Positions 35,201 to 49,452 of a stretch of 64,000 bases of DNA are shown in pieces. The position numbers were made by a program, and so were the translations under genes. Location: positions 1,798,001 through 1,862,000 of the forward strand of contig NC_133955.1 in NCBI RefSeq assembly GCF_031877795.1. Direction: 5' to 3'. The notes beneath the pieces are model-generated. The model was not told where the DNA came from. It saw nothing but the letters and a program-made list of their open reading frames with translations, and did no database searches. The number at the start of each line of letters is the position of its first letter. Positions within the stretch are counted from its first letter, which is position 1. The stretch is from Strix aluco (Eukaryota; Chordata; Aves; Strigiformes; Strigidae).

Positions 35201-38200
35201 GGGCAGAAGATGACCACCTCATGATTTTATTAAGCCTGTGTGCAGGAGCTCATGGCCCCCACAAAGGTGGTCTGGTGCTTGTCCTCTGAAAGGACCAGCT
35301 TTGCTCATGGAAGCAGCTGGCAGTTCACCTTCTTCACTTCCAACTGTTTTAAGTGTCTCTAGTCTGTTCATCTTTACAAGAATCTGGAAAAGGAAAAAAA
35401 TCTACAAGAACACATCTGACCCATTCAGACTGTGCTGTGGGTCTCCACTGTCAGGGCTCACTAGGATTCAAGCCTCTCCACTGAAGCAATCACTGAACAA
35501 AATGGAAACAGTATTTTTTCCAGAAAGAAATAAGATCTATGGGATAGGAAAAGACTGGATTAGTGCTCAAAGCAGGAAGCATTAAGGGATGCATAGGCAG
35601 AGTTTTGAGGAGCTGTTGACAGCTGAGTATAGGAAGTTTTCAGGATGGCTGTATAAACATCTCATTATTTATCACGTAGGTATAAGATTATTGGAGAGGT
35701 GTTCCCCAGGACATGGAGCCTCCATAGACACACTGTACCTGTCTACCATGGCATGACCTACATTTCTCAGTGTCTGCTGGATGGAGGATTTCCATGAGAT
35801 TTCCAGTGGCTCTCCAGGAATTCTCTAATGTGGATAACTCCCAGACAAAAGAAATGCTGTCTATAAGCTTCCTCAGAATCCAGCATTTCTTGGATTTGAC
35901 ATTCCAGTGGGTCACCAACCTAGATTAGAGGGAGGGTAGTGCTTTCTCAAATGTCTCTTCATGAGGATTCATGAAACAGTGTAAGAACTCAAAGCAGCAA
36001 AGATGTAATTTATTGGGTTGATCTGAGCAGAAATTGTGAAAGGCTCCCCACAAAAACAACAGTTAAATTTTCAGATGAGAGTGAAGTTTGTAGGTGTCTT
36101 GTCTAGACTGTCTCTCCTTTTGATGGAGTTGGAGACTCCCAACAATGAAAAACTGGCTGGGCTTTAAAGACTTCCTTTGATTTTTCCAGAAGGGACTGTA
36201 ATCCCAATGCACAGTCTGGTCTAGTTGAGAAATCTGGTCCTTTGTAATTTAGTGCAACTGAGAGTGAAATCATTGATAGACCTCAACTTGTCTGTCCAGA
36301 CAGCTGTACAGATAAATGAATGGAGGAATACTATGGAAATTGTGCGAGCATGATACCCACATCACCCAGTACAAGCTTAGCCATCATTCCAAGAGTTTAG
36401 TTTATTTTCTTTATTTACCCATTACCTTAAAGTGAATATGCAACAGTGAATAACTTTTTTGTTCTCAATAGGATAAGAAGTTCTTTCCAAAACATGGACG
36501 AAATCTGAGGCTTTCAATCAGAAATCACAGTAGGCAGCAAGACTACACGTTAAGAAAAGCTGAGCAGCTTCCTTAATAGAAGGAGGGTGGGTGCAGGATA
36601 GAAGGTGTCTTAATTAAGCTCATTAATAAGGCAAATAAAGCTGTTCTGATTCCCTGGAGGTAGGAAATGGAAGCTAACATCGAAAATGTAAGCTAAAGAA
36701 AGAGCTTGTGCAATTAAAGATGCCGGAGCATCACTAGTTCTGCAGCCTTAATCTACTTGCAGGGTTCAGCATGTATAATACACTCCCAGGTGTCCTATGG
36801 CATGGTAGGCTGTCAGAAAGAATATGATGAGAAGTTCATAATCCCTGAAAGACCTACTGTGTCAGAAACATGACTTGCTCAAACTTTGAACCAAACAGCC
36901 CCTTATGGGCTTAAATTGTCTCCTAGCTAGAGCAACAAATCTCATGTTTGCATGTTGCATGGGTACCTTGCTTTGGTTGAAGACTATGAGCCATGAGTAG
37001 GCAAAATAATCCTTAGGGTGGCTGAGGGTCCTAAACAGGTTATTGGCAAACTCCAGGTGGTTTTAAAACTGATCTCCAGGACTGCAGACCAGAGCTGGTT
37101 AGCTTGTGTTTTTAATACAAAGCCTGCTTTCCTCATCTTTCCAACAGGCCAAAATGCAAGACGGTAAAATTAAAGATAATAATCAGGAAACAAATGGGTT
37201 AACAGTGGTTTAGTCTTGCAGTCATGGTGCTTTATCCTCCTCAGTGTTCTCATCCCAGCTGGGCAGGAGCAGCTCTGCTGCAGGTAGCTCATCAATAGCA
37301 GCTAATTCTCTTGAATTCAACTAACGTCAGTCACTAAAAATAGCTTGTGTAGGGAGGAAGCTGTGGTTGAAAGGTCTTGAACTAACTGAGCTACCACTAC
37401 TCTTCCAGCACAATGAGAAACATCTGCTTTAACAGTGAACTGATGGGAAGGGTCTGTGTGCATTATGAATGGGATGATTATGAAAACCTGTTTAAAACGA
37501 CGTATTTCCTCAGCAACCAGGGTGTGATTTATCTCCACCTAAAATATGTACCTAAAATAGGCTGTATGAATCACACAGTAAAAGGACTTGTTTCTCTTCA
37601 TAGGATTATAAAGGGAATCCAAAGTCTAGCTCAGATGTAGACATGTGCATGGTAGGCATCTAAACCGAGGCGGTAAGATTCAAACGTCCCCCTCTTTAAT
37701 AAGTCCAGGAATGGGAAGATCATTTGGTGAAGTCTTTAATTAATTGGTGATAAAAGCTAACGAAGCTAAGAAAGCACTGAAACCTAGTAACTGTCTTTGG
37801 TGTGGCCAAGTCTGTGATTTCTCAGAGTTCATTTCCATTGCCTCTGGGGAGGTGAAGCAGACCAGGAATTCAATGGAAGACCTTTCAGAATTTCACCTCT
37901 CTAATTTGGCATATGAGTTTGTGACAGCTCAAATACTCTGGAACTGATTTTACAAGCTGCTCAGGTTGGTTCATGCCCTGTGAAAAAAATAATGCTGTTG
38001 TCCAAGAGTATTATTATAAAGGAATCTAGTAAATCTCTAAAAAACATAATTAAAAATTTTGCAAGGTAACTGAAGCATTAGATAGGCCAAAGGACATGAC
38101 CAAATACTCAAAGTGTCTGTCTCTGGTCCAAAAGTTCATTTTCGTTTTATCTTCTGAGGATTCTCTTGCCAAACTTCAGATGTCTCTGTGTTGCAGTTTT

Positions 38201-41200
38201 GTAAAGACATTTTCTGCAATCTAATTTTCAAGATCAAGAGTAATGGATGTCTTTTCTCACAACTGTCTTACCTGATTTTCAAAACCTTGATGTATGATGG
38301 AAATAAGCCATCCTACTTGTACGCAAAAAGAATGTGAGGACACCTGTGGTGAAGCATGTACAAACCCTCTGGCTGGCTTTCAGAGGTGTGTTCTCCAAGT
38401 GCTTTCATGCTGGCTCTGACAATGGATAAAGGAACCTAAATCTGGCTCCCAGGGCCAGTGTGGTCATCTGACCAAAGAGAGGGTGGAGGGGAGCAGCATT
38501 GTGTCTCCATAGCCAAGTATTTTATTGGCATAACAAGTACTTGTTTTCTAACTCACACAAGGCTGGTGTAATGCCAATGCCCTTTCCTCCTGAGACCATG
38601 ATAGGATGACACTACTTCTAATGACATGTTGATGGAGACAAAAATCAGAAATGAATGTTATCCCCTCACTCCAAAGGGCTGAAGATTGTGCAAGGAGAGC
38701 CAGCCCCTCATCCCCCCTCACGTGACTGGGAAATGGGATGAGTGAGCCAGACAAAATTTAATAGCTAATTACTTTTGCAGTGTAACAGCAGTCACTAATA
38801 ATAATATAAATTATTTCCTACACACAATAAGCAGGCAATTTGAAAGGCCAGAAGGTGGCAGATATGCAAAGAACTGCTCAAACACAGGGCCATCACCATA
38901 AAATTAACTACTTTTCTTTGGTTTTTCCTGAGAACAGGCTGTGGGTGCTTCCCTCAAAGCCATTTTTAATGTGGACAAATCTAAGAACAAGTGGATAAGA
39001 TGAATAACAAAAAATGTCAGAACCAGATGACACTCACACAGCTTCTGAAGGCATCCACATTTGAGATTACTGACCATCCTGCTTAGCCCGTTGTTTAAAC
39101 CAATTCTGCTGTCTGAAAAATGCAAGGAGACAAATACAACACCAACTTTGGAAAAGCCTTCAGGGGCAATCCAGGGAATCACAGACCCTTAAGCCCATCA
39201 GATGAAGTGAAGCTAGAAGTAAGGAATATTATCAGTAGATAAAATGTAAAGGGTAGATTGGGTAAGAGATAAGAAGGGGAGGGTCTGAGAAGAGGAAACC
39301 ATTCCTTGAAGTTGCCAGCAGGTATCTGGTCCAACAGAAAGTAGTTCTTGAGTTTCCAGAAAGTCTCCAAGATGAGCACCCCACAAACTCTCTTAAAGAA
39401 ATTCAGTTGATGTGGACTCATGACTGGTTAGGAGAAATGAAATGACAGAAGGTTCAGGGGGGATTTTTAGAGCAGAAGGCAGGGGGAACCAAGGACCAGG
39501 AGAGTATCACAGGAACTTTTGCCTCTGCCAGATGACAGAGCTTTGCCAGAAGAACAAAACAGGAAAAATTTGGTTTTGAGAAACCCAGAGACAAACTACT
39601 GCTTCTGTGCACACACCAGTGGGCTGCATGGATGTTATGACCATATGAGAGAGTTCATGGAGGCAGTGCAAGGCAGATTCATGAAGGTGTCAGCCTGGTC
39701 CTCAGGGCAATCAAAAAGGCAATTGTTTGTTAGGCAGTGTTCAGGAATGGGAGGGAAGCTGCACCAGATCTAGTCTCTAAAACAGTGTGGTAGGTCCACT
39801 GAAGTCAAAAGGAATGACCGGAGATCAGGATTGCCTTCTTTCCAAACTGCAATGACATACCTAGTCTCATAGGTTCAGGATCCAGAGCTTAGAAAAGGGA
39901 CAGCCATAGAAAGAGAAAGCAGATCTGTAATATCCGTGAATCAGTTCTTTGCACTGGTCCTGCTACTCTTTGTTACTCCAGCAGTTCCTGCTTTACTGCC
40001 CCAGCCAGTTTCACATGCCTTTGACTAAGGGAGCTTAGGAAAATGTTCATTTTATCAGGCTTTTCCTCCTGCCTCTGCTCAGAGCAGTTCCCACACTGTG
40101 AAACACTTCTGTGGAAAAATTCAACTTCAGAAGGGGTTTTCAAGCCCATTGTGGGTGCAATGTGCTCTCACTATGTGGAAACTGCTAGTGAAATTATTAT
40201 AAAACCATGGTCACTGGCCCCATCGTGAAAATGACACAGAGTAGATATGTCAACTTCTATTACCACTTCCGTGTCTTGCCAAAATAGCAGTAACTTCACA
40301 GGAACCATGTCTCCTGCTTCCTTCTTCCCTCTCCATCCTGGGCTGAGCACCCGGGTCCCTCTGAAGGATCTCGGTCTGGGTTAATTTTTAAGTGCTCGGT
40401 ATATTTAGTGCTGGCGTGCTCAAAAACTGAGCCAGTGTGTCGACAGGTACTGCTGGTGCTGCTTTCTTATGAAATCCAGGCTGTTTTGAGATGGCTACAA
40501 GGAAGCTAAACTCTTCTGAAAATCTGGCTGCAAAACAAGCAACTCCTGCCGTGGTTTTCCCAGGCAAGGGCCACACGCTGACTTCTGCGCAGGAGCTGCT
40601 CGATGGGAGAGAGAAGTTTCTGGTTTAGGGTTTTTTTAAATGGAAAAATGCATTTTGTCCTCAATTGAATATTTCCTTCAGAACAGAGTGATGTTTGCCA
40701 GAACGTCTCAAGTTTCCACAGGGAAAGTTGAATCATGATGAATTGACTGGCGTCCTCCAATGCTCAGTCAAAGCACTTGGCTGGGTCAAACAAAACCATA
40801 TTTGACTTCACAGTCAATTCCATTGACTTCACAACTGTATAATGGGAGGCACCTGCTTGGACCTGTAGCTCAGTTAATCCTACTAACAGTTTTCCTAATT
40901 GGACCCCCAGGGTGACTGTGATGTGATAAAGGCATCAATGCTGGAAATTTGTTTTCCATGTGGAAAACAAATATTTAAGGGAAGAAAATATTGTAGCTCA
41001 AGCTTTGGTTTTGTTCTGAAAAATATATTGGGAATATTTCAGGCAGCCTTGATGAGATCAGCTGGCCTTTCACCAGGTCCTTTCTGATTCCTGGCTGGTG
41101 GTCTTTTGTAGGTGGAGATGGATGAACTATAGGAAACAAGAAAAAAATCCTAGAAGAAAATACTCCAACTGTTCTCACAAGTTGAAAAACAGGAGCATTT

Positions 41201-44200
41201 GTTCTCAGTTGAAGACAATGTTTTGTCTGAACTGGTTTCAAGCAATTCAATCTATTTAACTGTGTCAGTTTGGATGAAGAATAATGTATTCCAAGGGACT
41301 TTGTGAAAACAGAGCATTTTAATATTTTCAGAGTTTTGCAGCCTTTGCCTCCACAAATAATTGGAAAACCTGATGCTAATTTGCCAAGTCTTGCATTGTC
41401 ATTCCACAAGCACATTTGGCAAAGTAAATGTTAGTCAAAAACCTTTTCGCCATCTCTGCAATAAGTTCATTGCTTTGTTCCATTTTCTGCTGGCTGAGAA
41501 CCCAGCACAGCAAAAAGCGAGCAAAGCAGGAGGCCATGGCTGCCTAGCACAGCCAAGGGGATGAACTCTTTTCTCTCGTGAACATTGGTGTGAACATGGG
41601 GTAGGACAGAGACAGTCGGGGTAACTTACCACAAATTTGCCATGTCTGAAGATATCTGTTGAGATCTTAACACAGAGTAACTCCTCAGCAGCAAACCAAG
41701 AGTGACATTTTGATTTTGCTCCTCCATAGACATTTTTTGTCCATATCGAAAGCTGTCTGTGCAACCCAACATCAACGACAGTTGCTTCTGGTGACAAGTG
41801 GTGGATACCAAGAGGTGCTGTGGTCGGGGCAGGGCTCTGCACGGGTGGGCATGGACAGAGGTGGAAGCTCAACAGCAAATGTGGGAAAAGCTGAAACATT
41901 TTTGTCTAGTGAGTGTAAGCAGAAAAAGAAAATCCTCATTTCGTATGGGGAAATGCAGTCTGTAAGCTGCCCAGCAGATGCTCCTCTCCAACCATGGAGA
42001 GAAAGGCAGCCACCGGTGCAGGTGGGGAGAGCCTGGATATGGGGACAAGTTTGGAGAGGGGATATGCCACCCCTCAGCTGTCATTAGAGCAGAAATTGGG
42101 AATGGGACAGTGTGGGCTGAGAGCAGCTGCGGGCCAAGCTGCGGTGCCAGCTGCAGGCATGCGAGGCCATCCTGCAAGTACCAGCAGGAAGGGGAGCTAC
42201 TTTGTGCCTCTGCCTGATGGAGCCTTTCTCTTCAGAGCAGCCGCAGGGAGCATCGCTCCATGTATAACAAATCCGGGCTTGGTGCTTTCTTCTCCCCTGC
42301 TGTCAAGAGGATTTACAGCTTGTGGTAGGGAAGGCAGCAATATTAATAGTGCAGAGTGGGAGAGGAGTCCTTTGAAGACACAAACTGAACGGAAGGATGG
42401 TCTGGCATGGCTGGGGCCTGCACCCTGAAGCCAAGCCCTTACAGCCTTCCGCCAGCCCCAGCCGGGACACCAGCCTAAAACCCTGCAGCATCAGGGGCTT
42501 CTGCTTTCAGAGAAAGGGCAGTTTCTGATGAAACCACTGCACTGACTGCCCTGGCCAAGGGCCAGAAAACTTGTGGTCAGAGTCAAGAGCCTTCCCAACC
42601 GACGTACACATGCCAGAGGTGATTGGGCAGCATACAGTGATGTGCTCTCTCTGTAGTGTTTTGCTAGTTGGTTGGATTTGTGATTCAGCTCCCAGGTTTT
42701 TGTAAGTGGTAAAGCTGTTTTCCTTGTTTTCCAGGGGTCTCAAGGGCCCAGTGAAGGGAAAGGACCGTTTGAGTGTCCTATGGAGAGACACTATGGAGAG
42801 GCACAACTGGAATCAGGGTGGTCAACCACTTCCAAACCTCCCTCCCTGACGCCAGCTCTCCCCAGCCTACCTGCTTATGCAGTGTATGTAGACACATATG
42901 TCGCAGTAGATGTAGGCATACTCTCCTCAGGGTAGGACATGGTCATTGGGCTCCACATGCAGCAGCTCTAAGAGCTGCCTGACTCTTGCCTGTGGCAGCA
43001 GGGAAGCAGTGGTGCTTTTCTTAGGGCTCTTAATTTAACAGGGAAAAAGCAAACAGAGTGCAAATTCTGAGCACCAAGCACAGGGACTGTTTGCATATAT
43101 ATTGGTCCCAAGAAGCACCCCAGCTTTAAGAAATATTACTCACAGCATGGCTGAAGGATGGCAGGCTGGTGAGGAGGGAAGGGGGAGATGTGTCAAGGAC
43201 TGGCTGAGCGGCCTCTGGTCTGGGGGTATGCCAGCAGCTGACGGACTTCCCACTTCCCATCCTCACCAGGCATGAGGAGGTGCCAGTGATTGTCTCCATG
43301 AAGTCAAGTATCATTGTCCCAGGTCACTTTTTGGAAGATGGGTTGGCAAGGAACTGGCAAGGTGTTGATTATGGGAGCAGAGAAGGCAGCACATGCGTGA
43401 CTGGTGGCAATGGCAAACCTTTACACTTCTTAGAGCTTGTAGCAAACACCAGCTCCTGGAATCACGCGAAGTGAGGGCTTTTCCTTTGAAAAAAAACATT
43501 TTCCAGGCCTCTAAAGGTTCAAAATTCAGAAGGCAAATAAAAGAGAACAAATATTCTTCATTGTTAACCCTTTTGCCCAAGCAAGCTGACAATATCCAGA
43601 GTCATGAAGGGCTGGTTTTGTTAGGATGAAAAGTAAACTATAGGAGTTGGGTGTATTCTTGATGTAATCTCATTTATTTACCGAGAACACACGCTGGGGC
43701 CTGTTCCCCTGTGCACTGCAGAACAAACACCAGCAGCCTTCCTCAGAAATCCCACACCTGCCCTCCCGTGCCCAGGAAGCCCTGTCTTCTGTCACTGAGC
43801 AGCTTCTCCCAGACCATCACTCCAAGCAAGCTCCATCACTGGCAGCCTGACTCCAGGACCTGATGCTGCAAATCCTGCACCCACACTGCTTTCAGTCCAA
43901 GGTTCCTCTGTGGGAGCAGGTAGCAACTATCAGGATGATGCTTTTTACATCTGCTTGTTAAAATCCGGTTGACTTTTGGAGACTGGATGGATGTATTTGG
44001 AACCTACATTTGCAGCCATTGCTGGAAGGGAACTGGAGTGCACTGAAGCGATTGCCTTGAAAATCTGTTGTCTCCTTAAGAGAAATATATACTCGCATCA
44101 TTCTGCAAGCATATGGGGCATTTGAAGGCTTGAGATGGACATCTCTGGTGTCAAAAGCAAGGCTGAAACTGCTTGCACTGTTGTGACAGGAATGCACTGA

Positions 44201-47200
44201 TACAGGTGGATATAACAAAGGGGGGTAGGAATGTACTCTCTGATGGAGCAGGGAGACCCAGAACACTGCCAGGCATCCAAGTATTATTGAGATATTAAGT
44301 TAGTAGAGCTATTCCAGATTTTTTTCAGAGGCCGAACAGGCAGATATGCACCAGAAATCTCAGTACTGTAGTCTCAGGGTGATTCAGGGCTCATTGTGCC
44401 TAGTGCCTTGTGGCTTTCCTTTGCATTTCCAAGCAGAAGTCCCCTTAAAAATGGCGTTCAGGCACCAGGACCCCTGACAGCTGTGAACAAAGGAGGTTGC
44501 TCCCTGCTGCAGGCCCTGCTCCAGGACAGTGCATAAAGACATTACCCTGTGATCACTCACAGCCCCCAGGCTGTGATCCCAGAGTGTCACACTGTGATTC
44601 CTCCCATGCACCTTCTGTGTGGTGGGCACGGTTCCTCATGCTCTTGTTGGAGTTATCTGTAGCAGCTGGTGCTGAGTAACTGTGTTCAGGATATTCTTCT
44701 TTCCTTCTTCCATGCTTTGCTGCTTCTGTTTGAGATCTATAAACCTGCTAAATAATGGGATTAACCTTGTAAAAGAGCTTTGCAACAACATTCATACACA
44801 GCTGGGGACTTGTTTATGCCCTTTCCCTGACTTGCCACCACCTCAGCTCTAGGACAGTATGTCCCATGATGGCAGAGCTCGATTTCCAACACCAGGGATT
44901 GTGTCTGCAAGCAGGCACCAGAGCAGGCACAAGGCTGCAGCTCTCCAACAGAGGCAAGGTTTCAAAAATTTCTGCTGACAGCTGACAGTCCATGTCTCTA
45001 CTGTCCTCTGGGCATGACACTGGTTTCCATGTGAGAAGCTCAGTCACTGCTCAGGGGTCACAGTGCTTGGATTCTGTAATTCTGCTGCCAGATCCCCATC
45101 TCCAGCCCAAGCTGCACTTTGCTTTTCAAGCATTGATAAGCATACAGATGTTTCTGGCAATGAGCAGTGCCAGATGGGGATACCCACCTCTGTGCCTCTC
45201 TTCTGCTGGGGCACTGACAAATGGAGAGGTTATGGGCACACTCCCAGCCCCACTTCATAAAAAAACATCCATCAAAGGCAGCTTGACCCAGCCCTGCCAA
45301 GTGCCAGAAGCAGTGTGAGGACCACTCCGAGGATCCTGCAGGATGGCTGACCTTTGGTTTGTGGCAGTGAGGAACAGCTCGAGATAATGAATGGACACAG
45401 CTGGCTCAGAAGAGGACATCTGCACAGCACCTGTGGAGTCTGCTAATGAGAGTGAGGTCTCCCTTCCGCTGTCAGCCGTCATCCATCATTCCCCACAATA
45501 GTCTGGGTTAGCACATCACTTTGTGGCTGTGATGGTGGTTTCAGATTCCCCCCACAATGTTCAACAGATCAGTGGGTCATGGGAGTTGTGCCAGCTCTAA
45601 GGCATAGTGTAGAAGAAGACTTTGTCTCTCTCTCTGTGCCTCAGTCTGTTGGGGCAATGAAAGGCTACTGATTCCAAAGGTGAGCCCAAAATGCAGGGGA
45701 CAAATGACGTGATCACTGATTTGCTCCAGAAACATTTTGCACAATTGAACTGCACAAGATAAAAGCAAGATCATACTGGAGTTGTACAGGAGTGCTGGAC
45801 CAGCGTGGGCTATGAGGGGATGCTGCTTGTCTCACTGTCATCCAGAGATGACTCCTTCCACCCTACGGGCAGAGCAAGAACCACAGGGACCGGGAGCAAG
45901 GCAGGCCATGGCTCTGAAGATGGTTTATGCAGCATCAGGCTGCCAGCAACCATGATAAGGTGTCTCCCCATACTCCAAGGAGCGTGGCCACATCCTGAGT
46001 GGGAAGGCAGTCAAAACCCAAAGTATTCCCTAGATTACCCACACAAATGCCTCAATCTCTGTGTCCAAGGTCAGCTCCACTCAAACAGGGCAGAGGAGTC
46101 ATCTGAGGCTGAGCATGCAGCCAGAGCCTTTCTGAGTCTCCACATAGCAGCATCCAGCTCCTCTCTGCTGTCCCTTTCTCTGCTGCCCTGCTGGGCTACA
46201 GGTGAAAACCCCTCTAGCCCAGGCTGTACAAGAAAGGCCTGCTAACATCACTTGGCAAGTTACTTACCTCTCCCAGAGGAAAAAAAAAGGTATTGATACC
46301 GCAGTGGAGCTGCAAAGGACAAGAGGAGCCCACTGCAGCCAACAGGCTGTCAGATGCATGGAGCAGAGAGGACATTGCAGCAAAGATGGGAGACAAATCA
46401 GAAAGCACACTGTGCTGTCCTGGCATTGGTGGATTGCTCTGCAACTGTCTCATAGTCCAGCCTCTGCCTCTTGCACACAGAGAAGCTCTTCAGGGCACGC
46501 TGCAGGGAACGTGCCCTGTCACATTACCTGTCCGGAGCTCTGCAGCAACTGCTTTCCTCCTCCCCTGCACTCAGCCCTCAAAGCACTCGATACGCATCTG
46601 GTGGTCATCAGACCAGATCTGGTGGAGGAGAATTGTCAGGAAGAGGTGGTGGTCAGGCATCAGCCAGATGGATGCCGTCCAGCACCAGGACTGGCAACAA
46701 GCCTGATGTCTGCTTCTCACTTGGTTATCCTCAGTCTTCTCAAGATTTTAACAGCTCTGGACTCTCTCTCTTGTTTCATCAGAGCTTGCATTTTACTTTA
46801 AGGAAATCCTTCTTTTTCATTAAGTCTTCTTTCCCCTACTTTCAATAATTTTGTCTTGCAAGACTGGGATTGGGCATCTGGCCATAACTTGGCTTGAGAG
46901 GGAGAGGAATGCAGATGGAGACACTAAAACTGTGAAGCAGTTCGGCTTCCTCAGTTCACAGGTGCTGCTCCTGGTTCTTCCAGACTACTGAAAAAGCCTC
47001 AGAAAGCAGACATTACTGCAGCTGCTTATCGCTTCTTGCACAGCAGGCAAAAAGTGTCCTGTCACTTAAGCATGGACTGGATTCGGATCTGATTCCCCAG
47101 GACCTTGGTCTTTCCCAGGAAGAGCAGTGCCTTGGGCTGTATAAAGGAAGGGTGAGGCTGCTCGTCTCTGGCTCCAGCGAGTCAGATGAGGGCACCAAGC

Positions 47201-49421
47201 AGCAAGTCTGGAGACAGCACCTCCTTTGACATCCATTTACCCATAATGAACCAGGGACATGGCTTCATGCCCTTCTCAGGGCCACCAGGACTAATGGCAA
47301 TAACGTAGAGACAGTGCTCTCCAACAGCCTGGATCTTGGTAGCGCAGAATATTTTCTCTCTGGTGAAGAGCAGTGCCTGGCAGTGCAGAGGGGCAGCAGA
47401 AGGAGCCAAGAGGTGCTCATCACGCTGATCTACCAGCACTCAGGCTGTTTGCCACTCTGCTCCCAGAAGACTAGGCAGCTTGACCTCACAGAGAAGAAAG
47501 CTTTAGAGTGCATGGACAGGATTTGGACAACACTGTAGGCAGCAATCCCCTTCCAGGCCAGCAGCACCCCCCTCTCTGAAAACCTCCACACTAGGGGTCC
47601 CCAGTCCCCCCCAGCACGACCCTGACCAGCATCCAGCCGGAATGACACCTGCACCAGGCAGGCAAGGCTGGATGCCTCTGCAAGACAGACAGCAGCCTCT
47701 TGGAGATCTCTTCCCCACCCAGCTCTCCTTGGCCCTGTCCCTGCTTTATTCTTCCGCCTTTTAATACATCGGATGTTACTCAAGCCCACTGATTGTTCTC
47801 CCTTTTGTGCTGGGGCAGACAGACGGGCTCCCCAGACAATAGGCAGGCTTCACCAATGACTGGGAAAGAGAGGTGGAAGATTTACTGCCATGAGGTAATT
47901 GGCTGGAGGAATTTGAACTTTCTTTGCTTCAGGAACTGCCTCCATTGTCCTGCCTTGTCAGCAAAGTGGAGATAGGGAGGGTCCCGAGCAGTGTGCTTGC
48001 AACAGGCCAGGTTTGCCTTCTGAGCGCCAGCTCCATTCACAGACCCGGCCCAGAACCTGAATCCTTGGGCTGTGACTGTTTTCTGCCTCTGGGTGCAGCT
48101 TACCCCACCTGCTCTGACACTTCTTTTGCCAGATTTCTCAACCATGTCTGATTGGTGACCCCCCTCCCCCTTATTCAGAGCATAAAAATGTCCCAACCCT
48201 TTTTCATTTACCCCATCAGTAAGAATAAAAACATCTCCCTGATGCCTTTGATAGTGCATTAGGACGTGGACAGGCAGCATCACAGACCAGATCATACAAG
48301 CGCGTGGGTGCGTGGTGAGGCCAGCGGAAAGTTGGTGCAAAAGGTGAGGTCCTGTGGTCTGTGTGGGGGTGAAAAGGTATCCATTTTCAGATGGAAGAAA
48401 CACTTTTGCAACTTGCAACTGCCGGCACGGTGTTTTTGCAATCTCTTCTTGATGTGGGTGTAGCAGGCACAGATCAGGAAATGCTGCACTAGCTATACTG
48501 ACACTTCATCATCCTTTTTGCTGTGAAAGGCCATTTTGTTGGGATCCACAACAACTTCAGACTGCCACATTGCTTAGAGTCTTGACTGCTCCAGGCAGGT
48601 CTTTAGTAAATGGCTGGTTTAACCCCATATGGGTCCAGTGGTTTCAGCTGCACAACTTTGTCATGTCCTCTCTTGATGGTTCTGGGTTGCTGAGTTTTCC
48701 AGCTATCTGAGGTTATGGACTTGGACATGCTTAGTCGTTGTGTAAGTGAACTGGTTAGAAAATTAACAAGATACTCCAAGATTACTTGTTTTGGGGGGAC
48801 CCTTTAGCACACCTTTTGCACAGACATTGCCAACAGGCTATTATATGGAGACATCTAGGTAGACTATCTGGGCAGCAGCCCCCTCCCTGTGCTCCATGGA
48901 CATTGCTTCTGCCACCTCAGCCCAGAGACAGGGTGGGAGCATCAGGGTGGGGAATGTGCTGGGGATGTGCATAACCCCAACCTTTGTGGACCCCAAAAGC
49001 TCTGGTGCCTGGGTGATAGGGGAAGGCCAACAGAGTCCATGTCCCAGGGTCGTGCCTCTGACACCCCTTGCAGATAACAGTGGGAGTTGTCCAGCGATAT
49101 CCTATCTCTGCACGTAACATCACGCTTGTGGTTTTCTGCCCTAGTACCAGCAGGAAGACCAGTGCTTCTCAGTTTTTGTAAATCCCTAGATGCAGGACCT
49201 AAACTATATTAAAAAAGCTATTTTAAGTTTTATTTATGCTTCTGAATTATCTCAAATTCTGGGGCTTTTCTTCACTTTTCCTGACTCCCTCCCCATATGC
49301 AAGGTCAGCCATTGGTACTCAGATAGGGCAACAGCTGTGAATCCCACCCCAGAGCCGATTCTGATTCCTTGAGAAAGGTGATATTTCCCTTCTCACTCTG
49401 TCCAAAACCACCCTCCTACAC
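32261..49421. other. Central part of LGR6 intron 1
   Basis: About 17 kb without a supported exon. The first 1.7 kb and 41.9–48.5 kb are GC-moderate and open in many frames, none with a domain. The span from about 34000 to 41400 is AT-rich, and includes stretches at 34018–34095 and 36590–36790 that look like candidate conserved non-coding elements. A possible LINE-like peptide fragment at 39150–39195 and an inverted repeat at 40947 are described separately. Confidence 0.45.
40947..40972. repeat. Perfect inverted repeat, 12-bp arms, 2-nt centre
   Basis: ATTTGTTTTCCA at 40947–40958 is followed by TG and then its exact reverse complement TGGAAAACAAAT at 40961–40972. The 24 paired bases can form a cruciform, and each arm contains a TTTCC/GGAAA core like NFAT-type sites. 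No gene is associated. Confidence 0.93.

Positions 49422-49450
<29 letters not shown>
49422..49450 (+). repeat. Poly-A tract, 29 bases
   Basis: This is an uninterrupted run of 29 A. I saw neither a polyadenylation signal just upstream nor an obvious processed transcript, so it is listed as a homopolymer and not as a retrocopy tail. Confidence 0.95.

Positions 49451-49452
<2 letters not shown>

Noticed and set aside
45610-45740. CTCTCTGTGCCTCAGTCTGT, MIR-like core
   Set aside because: Only the core word matches; the expected upstream and downstream segments are missing, so it is too weak to annotate.
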